This document shows, piece by piece, positions 57,738 to 64,000 of a DNA stretch of 64,000 nucleotides (positions are counted from its first letter, which is position 1; every line of letters begins with the position of its first letter). The position numbers were made by a program, and so were the translations under genes. The DNA comes from Heterotrichella gracilis (lineage: Eukaryota > Sar > Xanthophyceae > Tribonematales > Xanthonemataceae), in contig JAULBX010000670.1 of NCBI GenBank assembly GCA_032358255.1, positions 94,871-158,870 on the forward strand, given 5' to 3'. The notes under the pieces were generated by a model that saw nothing but the letters and a program-made list of their open reading frames with translations, ran no database searches and was not told the origin of the DNA.

Positions 57738-58174
57738 TGTGGCCTGACCTGCCTCACTACCAGCAGGGGATGTCTGATGGCCCACGTGCTGTATGCACAA
57801 GGCTTTCTAGCAGAACAGAAAAGGGTTGCGAGTCTCAAACAGCTACAAAGTATCCTAGCAGTCTACCTCTAGGTGCTTTCTCAAAGTCGAGACAAGGCAG
57901 GTGCAAGCAGAAGTGGGCTTTTATACGTGCCCTCCGAAACGAAACCAAAACCCTACCTAGGTAGAAGCTGTCCCGCACACTTCGGCTGAGCCAAGGACGG
58001 CAGCAGGGTACCAGTAGCTTTGTCCACACGAGGGCACAAAAGTCAGCCGCATGCAACAGGAAAGGGTACACCAAGCAGTGAACTTGACCCTCGAATCTTT
58101 GTGGGTGAGACCTACAGCTGAACGTTGCGCAATAGCTGTTTTGATTTGGTCTTGGCGGCGTGGACGCTGAAACC
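57738..58174. promoter_or_regulatory. shared divergent promoter region, acyl-CoA synthetase / HGH1
   Basis: 437 bases between divergent ATG codons. No TATA box is obvious. The designation rests on geometry only. Confidence 0.45.
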
Positions 58175-61012
58175 ATGGCAACAGAACTGGAGGAATTGGT
58201 CGAGTTTCTGACGGACCCAAGGCCTCAGGTGCGTTTGAAACTTTCAGCGAACGCTCAAGAACGAGCACTGGGTCTTGCAAAGCTGGGCGACGGCTGTGTT
58301 TATGCATGCATGCGTTGCATGCATATGTCTTTTGGCGATCACCATACACACATGTTGTATCGGGGTGTGAGCTAGGCACTGGTACTGTAAGCTTTGCATT
58401 CATGCTGGTATATTACTAGCAGGTACACCTATGCCGTCACCCCGTTCACCCCTGTACTAGGCCTGCATAGCCACCACAACCACCCTAAACAACCCTGGTG
58501 GTTGGCTCAGTGGTTTGTACAGCCAAACCACTGGTGTATGTGCAGCTGCCTGTTGAGAAACGATGGAACCCTTCAGCCCTGCACACCCACTTGCTCAGCG
58601 CATGCATCTCGCACGTACCCCGCTGCTGGACTGCCTGTGCAACCCTGGTTGGTGGGCAACCACCCCACAGAACGCCAACCTCACACTAGCAATAGGCACT
58701 CCTACACCCCCGCACCCAGGCACTCCAAAACCCTGGCATCGAACCCACAACCGGCACCCTCTCACCCGCAGGTGCGGCGCCAGGCAGCTGAGTTGGTCCT
58801 AGGGTTTACGGGCAGCCCCGAGTCCCTGGAGGCGCTCAAGCCCCAGGCTCCAACGCTGCTCAACAACCTGCTGAGGCTGCTGCCGGACAAGGAGGTTGCA
58901 ATCTCGGAGGCGGCGCTCAATGCGCTGGTCAACATTGCACAGGTGGGGGCGTCGCCATGAGCACGCAGCGCCGTGCATGGCGGTGGTGCTTGGCGGTATG
59001 GTGCAGCCTCACCTCAAGAGCATTTTTTTCTTATTCAATTCATAAGCAGTCTCATTCCACATCATGGCTGACAATCACCACACGTGCACTGAAATAGCCA
59101 TTGATAGTTGCATGGCACGGCGCAAACCCGCTGTTGCGATCCATTTCATGGGGCGTTGGTACCAATAGGAATGTGCCTTTGTACCATGGGTACTCCTCCA
59201 CCTGGCTCACTCACATGCACCCACATATAGGCACCCTCGTTAGTCGTGCCACATGCCGCCGCATGGGCACCGATCCCCTGGTACCCCCCCTGCAGGACCC
59301 CGCGCTTTGCGCCCTGCTGAGTGAGCGGCGGCTGATGTCCCGCTGCATGGACTACCTGCGTGAGGGCGGGTGCGCACACCCCCACCTGCTACTCATGCTG
59401 ATGGCCAATGCCAGCGCCAGCGACCAGGCATGCGAGGAGCTGCTGCAGTTGGGGAGTGACGGGCTGGAGGGGGTGCACATGTAAGTCTGGGGGAGAAAAT
59501 AATGTCGCGAAAAGGGTTGGGAGAGCTTCAACATGTAAGCAAGGAAATACGTGGCCGGGAGGGATTGAGGGGGGAAACATTCATCAGCCTTGCATTTGTG
59601 AAGGCAATCCTCACTTTCGCTTGCCTCTACAGATCCTACTTGCTCAAGCAGTTTGTGAGTGATTCAGACTCCCCCTCCAAGAACGATCACATTGCGCTTA
59701 TACTAAACAACGTCACGCGGTTACAAAAGGTGCGCGATGCAGCTGCAGCCTTCCATGCAGGCATAGCCACCCACACACACACGCGCTGAGCCAAGGACGA
59801 TGCACATGTACATGGCACAGCCATTGGCAAGAGCACACCCCTTTTCTGCATGCGCGTCCTTTTCCTGTCTGCTTCTGTCCCACCGATTGCTTCTTTCCTC
59901 CTCCTTACCCTGCCTGCTCCTTGCTCCCCACAGGGCCGCCTGCTGCTGCTTGACCCAGGCACCAGCCTGCTGACTGTCCTTGTAGACCAAATTCAATCAG
60001 AGAGCGCACTGCGACGCCAGGCGTGCGCCAGCGCCATTCGGAATTGCTGCTGGCAGGCGGAGGTGAGACAGGCAGGGGGTGGGGGCATGTGCATGCGGGT
60101 GGTAATTCCTGCGTTGATAGGCTCATGTAAAGAGGATGAAGTTCTCCATTGCATGCACATGGATTTGGTAGTCATGGCATCGTAGTAATACCTCATGTGA
60201 AGTTTCGATACTGCTGGTGCAGGAGGATGGTACCCTTGATTGGCTGGTAGCAGACGAGGGGGTGCTGCGGGGGCTGGTGGCGCCGCTGAGTGAGGCGGGG
60301 AGGGAGCGGGAGGGGGAGAGCACCATGCGGGCGTCACTGGCGGAGGCGATCATGCTGCTGGCCCAGGTGGGTAATGTGGCGGTGGTGCACAAGGTGGCAA
60401 TAGGGGCCATCTTGCACAGTTTAACAATCTGCAAAAGTTACCACTGGTCAGCAACACAACGCCTAATTTCCTACTATGCATGAAAACAGCGCCCATATCC
60501 ATACCGAGCCGATGCCATTTATAATTTAACAGATTATCCGGCCTGCATGTAATTCACTATGTAATATTTTTCGGCCTATGCACATACACAGCCATTACAA
60601 TAGCGGAAACCCTGCCGTGCTTTGGTGCCATCATATGCTGACCCGTCCTTGGGGAGGCATGCAAAAGCAACTGGCACCCTGCATGCCCAGACAACGTGGG
60701 AACCGACTCATGATGATGGCTGTGTAAAACCCCACAAAAATAATCGCCAATTTTTGTGGCCCGGCCAACGTTAATCTCCCTGTGCAGGCGGATGCTGGTC
60801 GGAAAGCGCTGTGGAAGGTCAACGCACCCGAGCTGCTGAAGCAGGGGTACTATTTCGAGGAGGACCCGGATGTGTGTGACGCCATGGAGCAGGCAGCGGT
60901 CTACTTCATGAGCAATGGCAGGCTAGAGGAGGAGGTGGAGGAGGTGGGGGGCCAAGGGGAGGGGGATGTGGGGGTGATCAGCATGGGTGGAGGGAAGATG
61001 GGGCCACAATAA
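58175..61012 (+). CDS. HGH1: HGH1 homologue (eEF2 folding factor)
   Basis: HGH1 is a cytosolic ARM-type protein that helps CCT/TRiC fold elongation factor eEF2. Seven exons, all in phase, 334 residues: 58175-58228, 58772-58942, 59296-59480, 59633-59729, 59934-60062, 60223-60366 and 60788-61012. The N-terminal helices (ELEELVEFLTDPRPQ, then VRRQAAELVLGFTG) and the block NDHIALILNNVTRLQKGR match HGH1. The C-terminal signature ADAGRKALWKVNAPELLKQG, then YYFEEDPDVCDAMEQAAVYF, is the family's DUF384-type end (compare EGR..LW....P.LL..GY..EE.P.V). Fungal and animal proteins are slightly longer. The acidic Gly/Glu tail after residue 310 is not conserved. The LLLLDPGTSLLTVLVDQIQ exon carries a typical ARM helix pair. 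It looks intact. Confidence 0.88.
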
Positions 61013-61849
61013 TGGCTATCTCAAAGCTGCTCCAGGCAACAATATGTATTTGTGGTTGCTGACTGGGCATCGATTTCCAACCTCTTTTTATCCATCAGAC
61101 AGGAAATTACCGAGTTATGGCAGCTGCCTCGAGGCGCCTTTGGCCTATAGTAGTTAAGAGCGTGTTTGCCGTTATTTATAAGCCTTTTTTGCTGGTGTAC
61201 TTTCAGTTCCTCACTTTCAGTGCTTGCACGCTTCAATAGATGAACTCGCCAGAAGTTTAACGTAACTTACGCCATCTACGGTACAGGACAGAACAGTGAT
61301 GAACTGCCCGCCGCAGCCCTATACTGCAGCATTTTTAAAGGTTCTGGAAAACCCCAGGTGTGTTGCACCTGGCTGGTCTCCTGTGGGCGTTCCATTCCTT
61401 CATTCTTTGAAAGTTTCTGCATTATCGAGCCCTCTTACTGTTTTGTAATCTGGGGCCCTCTCACGTTCGACTTTTCGGCACTGGCTGGGGATTGGGGCTC
61501 GAAAATCGCCGCCGGGAGAAAGGGCCACGTGGGGGGAGGTCCGGCCAGGTTTTGAGGGGGGGGTGCTTTGACCCAAATCAGTGCCCAAAGAGGGGTGAAT
61601 TCAGGCCTCTCTGGGGGTGGTTTTGGGGCAGGCAACATGGTGGCAGCATGGCACAGATGTATCGGAGAGCGAGTAGTTTACTGTGCGCGAGTGAAGCGAA
61701 ACGTCTTCTAGTGGTGAAGGAAACCGTTTTGGCGTGGTTCCGCTGCAAGCCTGGTCACGGAAGGTAGCACTTGGTACGACGGATGTAGACATTGGCACAT
61801 TCCGTGACCAGGCATTGGCACATTCCGTGACCAGGCCCGATTGCTGCCA
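61013..61849. other. interval after HGH1
   Basis: One exon-like plus-strand frame at about 61649-61770 (MAQMYRRASSLLCASEAKRL, then VVKETVLAWF) resembles a mitochondrial presequence and ends at a GTAGCA donor. No second exon was found. Otherwise nothing coding. The repeat at 61749-61836 follows. Confidence 0.3.
61749..61836. repeat. 23-bp direct repeat with an inverted third copy
   Basis: CATTGGCACATTCCGTGACC plus AGG occurs twice back to back (61790-61812 and 61813-61835). The reverse complement of its TTCCGTGACCAGGC part lies at 61749-61762. The cluster could form alternative hairpins. Confidence 0.85.
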
Positions 61850-62594
61850 TCACCGGCTGCCGAGGGATCTGAGGATGCACCTGCATGAGGTACCTATACA
61901 TGGTGCAGGTGCAGCGCCCTTGCTGCCACCCATCCCGCTGCTTGCAGGGGCGTAGTGGCCAGTGACTTTGCACTTGCGCTCATTGGGTTGCTTGGAGGGG
62001 AAGAACTCCAAGCAGCACTTTTTGCAGTACAGGAGGCTGCATTGCATGTTACCTTGCCCATTTACACCCAGAGCGGCTGCAAGTGGTGCTGGCTGCATTG
62101 GGCTTAGAATCAACGTTCTTGAAGCCAGCGTGCACCTCCCCATTCCCTGCCAAGTGATCAGCCATGCTGGATGCAGTGGGCGCTGCGCTGCTCATGCTTG
62201 GAGGCATCATGGCTGGCATGGAGCCCATGGCACTCACAAGGTTGCGCGACCCCAGTGCCGTCACGTTGTTGCTCTGAAGCTGCTCCAGCAGTGCTGAATT
62301 GTGTCCCTCGTGCAACACCAATGCCCGGTCTACATGCTGCATGTCCAAAGAACGGCTGTCCTCTGGTGGTGGCGGTGCTGGCCCCGCTGGCGATCGTTGC
62401 CGAGATCGCGCGCCCGGTGATGGGGATATTGGGGGGGTTTGTCCAGTATGGCGACACCTGGGCTTGGTTTGGGGGTGGCGTCAAGCACAATGACCTCTAG
62501 ACTGGGCGGGGGCGTGGGGTCAAGGACGACGACACCTGGACTAGCCGGGGGCGTAGGCGTAGCGTCCAGGTAAATGGTGTCCTGGCGCTGGTCA
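61850..62594 (-). CDS. unknown protein with four SUMO-interaction-like motifs; frame broken
   Basis: Two minus-strand exons are visible, 62594-62136 and one from about 62036 to 61850; 5' exons lie beyond 62594. The first holds four evenly spaced hydrophobic-acidic motifs, TIYLDATP, VVVLDPTP, VIVLDATP and VAILDKPP, separated by Pro/Ser linkers. That is the pattern of SUMO-interaction motifs. After VAILDKPP the frame is lost at a run of seven C (plus strand 62431-62437). In the next frame coding resumes (PAGPAPPPPEDSRSLDMQHV, then LVSAMGSMPAMMPPSMSS). The last exon has a cysteine set CKKCCLEFFPSKQPNERKC followed by H that could bind zinc, though its splice phase is unsettled. Multiple SIMs plus a zinc module would suit a SUMO-directed factor, but this is speculative. 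Either a sequence error or a real frameshift. Confidence 0.4.
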
Positions 62595-64000
62595 CTGCAC
62601 ACAACACAGCACTGTGAGTATGTGCAATGGTCACTGGCATTGGTCCAATATATGCTGATATAGATCCTATCACTGCCTGTTGATCAAGGAACACGATGCC
62701 CAGGCGGTTGCTTTTGTAGGCAGCGTAAGCAACCCCCAGAGAAAGCATGCTTACAATAGCGAGGTTGCATTTAAGGTGAGGGCTTGCCTTCAATGCGTGC
62801 ATCCCATGAAACACAAGTTCCCTTTTGCTCAAGGATGGCAACAGGGTGTGCACAGCGCCACCTACCTCACGCGCCCTTGTCACAGGGCATCAAAGTTGGC
62901 CATGGCTGTGGTTGTGGGAGTTGGCGTGTAACCCCGTAGTGTGGGTGACCTGGTGGGGTTGGTCTCGAGCGTTGGCGTGCACAGAACAGGTTGTCAACAA
63001 ATTAGAATACCGCCAAGGCAGCCCGCAGTCATTTGTCAGTGGCACAGAGCCGGTGCGGCTTTGGCATAACATCAGGTGGCACATGTCACCCCCCCGAGGT
63101 GAAGCCTACGCAGCAATGCCTTGCTTCCTGGCTCTCCAGCCTTCGAGCCTTGCTGGTTCATACCTATGCTGCCAGTACCCAGGCACTTGCAACAAGCAAC
63201 CTTGGGTGTAATGGGTAGCAAAAGGGCTTTGTAGTACATATATTTTGTCTAGGCTTGGTGTGCATGCACTTTTGACATAGTGCACCGTTCAAAGGGTTCA
63301 CTGTGAGACCACCTAAATCTCAGAACAAGCTTGCAGCACCCATGGAACAGCACCGCTTCTTCAGACTATACCCTGCTGCTCATCACCTCCTCTAGTGGCG
63401 CCAACCAGTGGACTCTCACGACCGATCCCAACCTACCAGTATGCTCAGCACACCCAAGGCCGTTCCCCACATACCGTTTGGCAGTTGAGTTGCTCCCGGT
63501 GCCGTCTCAACACGCCTCGCCTCCTGCTTTCCTGCTGTAAGTTGCTGCCGTGTTTGCAAGCACAGTGCTATTGGTAGCTTCCCAGCCACCACTTTCGCAA
63601 CAACCAAGAATATGGCAAGAAGGCAGCAAGTCGAACCAAACCAAACCCATCCCTGTAAAAACTAAACAGACGCCACCGTCGACGGTTTACAATGCTTTGC
63701 TGGCATGCCACATGCATGCACAGCGACGACAAAGTCCTTTTCTTTTTGTAAAAACAATAAACTTTTGCAGGTACAGGGTCAGAATAACAGAATAATGATG
63801 AAAAGCCCGCCACAGTCCGAAAACCATGGGCAACTCCGGGGCGGGGCGATTTCCCGATCCCGGGGAGGCATGCAAAGAGCAAATTCGCGCTCTAAATTCA
63901 AAAAATTCACATTTTACAAGATTAAAGGCTACTGATGAGGCCCCGTGGCGGGGGCCGAAACCGGTATAGCCAGCCATTTTACCTCACACGTCTGATGTAC
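62595..64000. other. right edge, no gene resolved
   Basis: A minus-strand exon-like frame at about 62680-62780 reads LAIVSMLSLGVAYAAYKSN and then RLGIVFLDQQ, ending at a CAG|G boundary, and may be an upstream exon of the 62.6 kb gene. 63000-64000 shows no convincing coding sequence on either strand. Confidence 0.3.

Noticed and set aside
62171-62500. Plus-strand hydrophobic frame (PLAIVAEIARPVMGILGGF) resembling a membrane protein
   Set aside because: It is the complement of the SIM-containing exon, where the minus-strand reading has repeated motifs and better continuity.
1-64000. CRISPR arrays or bacterial insertion sequences
   Set aside because: No regularly spaced repeats or transposase genes. 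Spliceosomal introns show the DNA is eukaryotic.

Overview
The window looks like nuclear DNA of a green alga. The coding regions are GC-rich and split by many short GT-AG introns. Two 5S rRNA genes start and end the way Chlorella-type 5S RNAs do, and several introns carry plant-type telomere motifs (TTTAGGG/CCCTAAA). The gene complement is plant/algal: meiotic MSH5, a TIME FOR COFFEE-like protein with a CAG-encoded glutamine run, COG2, a long-chain acyl-CoA synthetase, TRM11, HGH1, and proteins with plausible organelle presequences. All gene models were spliced by eye from homology, reading-frame phase and splice signals, so exon edges are proposals. No search was run.

Layout. 1-2445 (+): 3' part of MSH5. 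3845-6803 (-): TIC-like protein. 8081-10412 (-): FAM185A-like beta-repeat protein. It is divergent from 11092-17275 (+), a complete COG2 with 15 exons. 18100-24112 (+): a probable chromatin protein joining an FYRN/FYRC-like module to an HMG box. 25968-27527 and 28506-30211 (-): two tandem paralogues of a small secreted cysteine-rich protein of unknown family.

30.2-45.7 kb is the accessory part. It has two 5S rRNA genes inside a segmental duplication, several decayed repeats, fragments resembling a HEAT/ARM-type gene, a 38-nt inverted repeat, and two intron-containing minus-strand genes of unknown family (35000-36995 and 42503-43595). The first starts with a plastid-like presequence.

45901-50852 (+): a TRM11-type tRNA methyltransferase whose last three exons encode ankyrin repeats and join in phase, so an apparent fusion. 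52393-57737 (-): long-chain acyl-CoA synthetase, 14 exons, divergent from 58175-61012 (+), HGH1, the eEF2-folding factor. 61850-62594 (-): 3' part of an unknown gene with four SUMO-interaction-like motifs and an apparent frameshift at a homopolymer.

A recurring theme is partial exon duplication. COG2, the acyl-CoA synthetase and the 35-37 kb gene each carry a decayed copy of an exon edge, usually with its splice acceptor, in the adjoining intron. No operon-like functional cluster is visible. The genes serve meiosis, Golgi trafficking, chromatin, lipid activation, tRNA modification and translation-factor folding independently.
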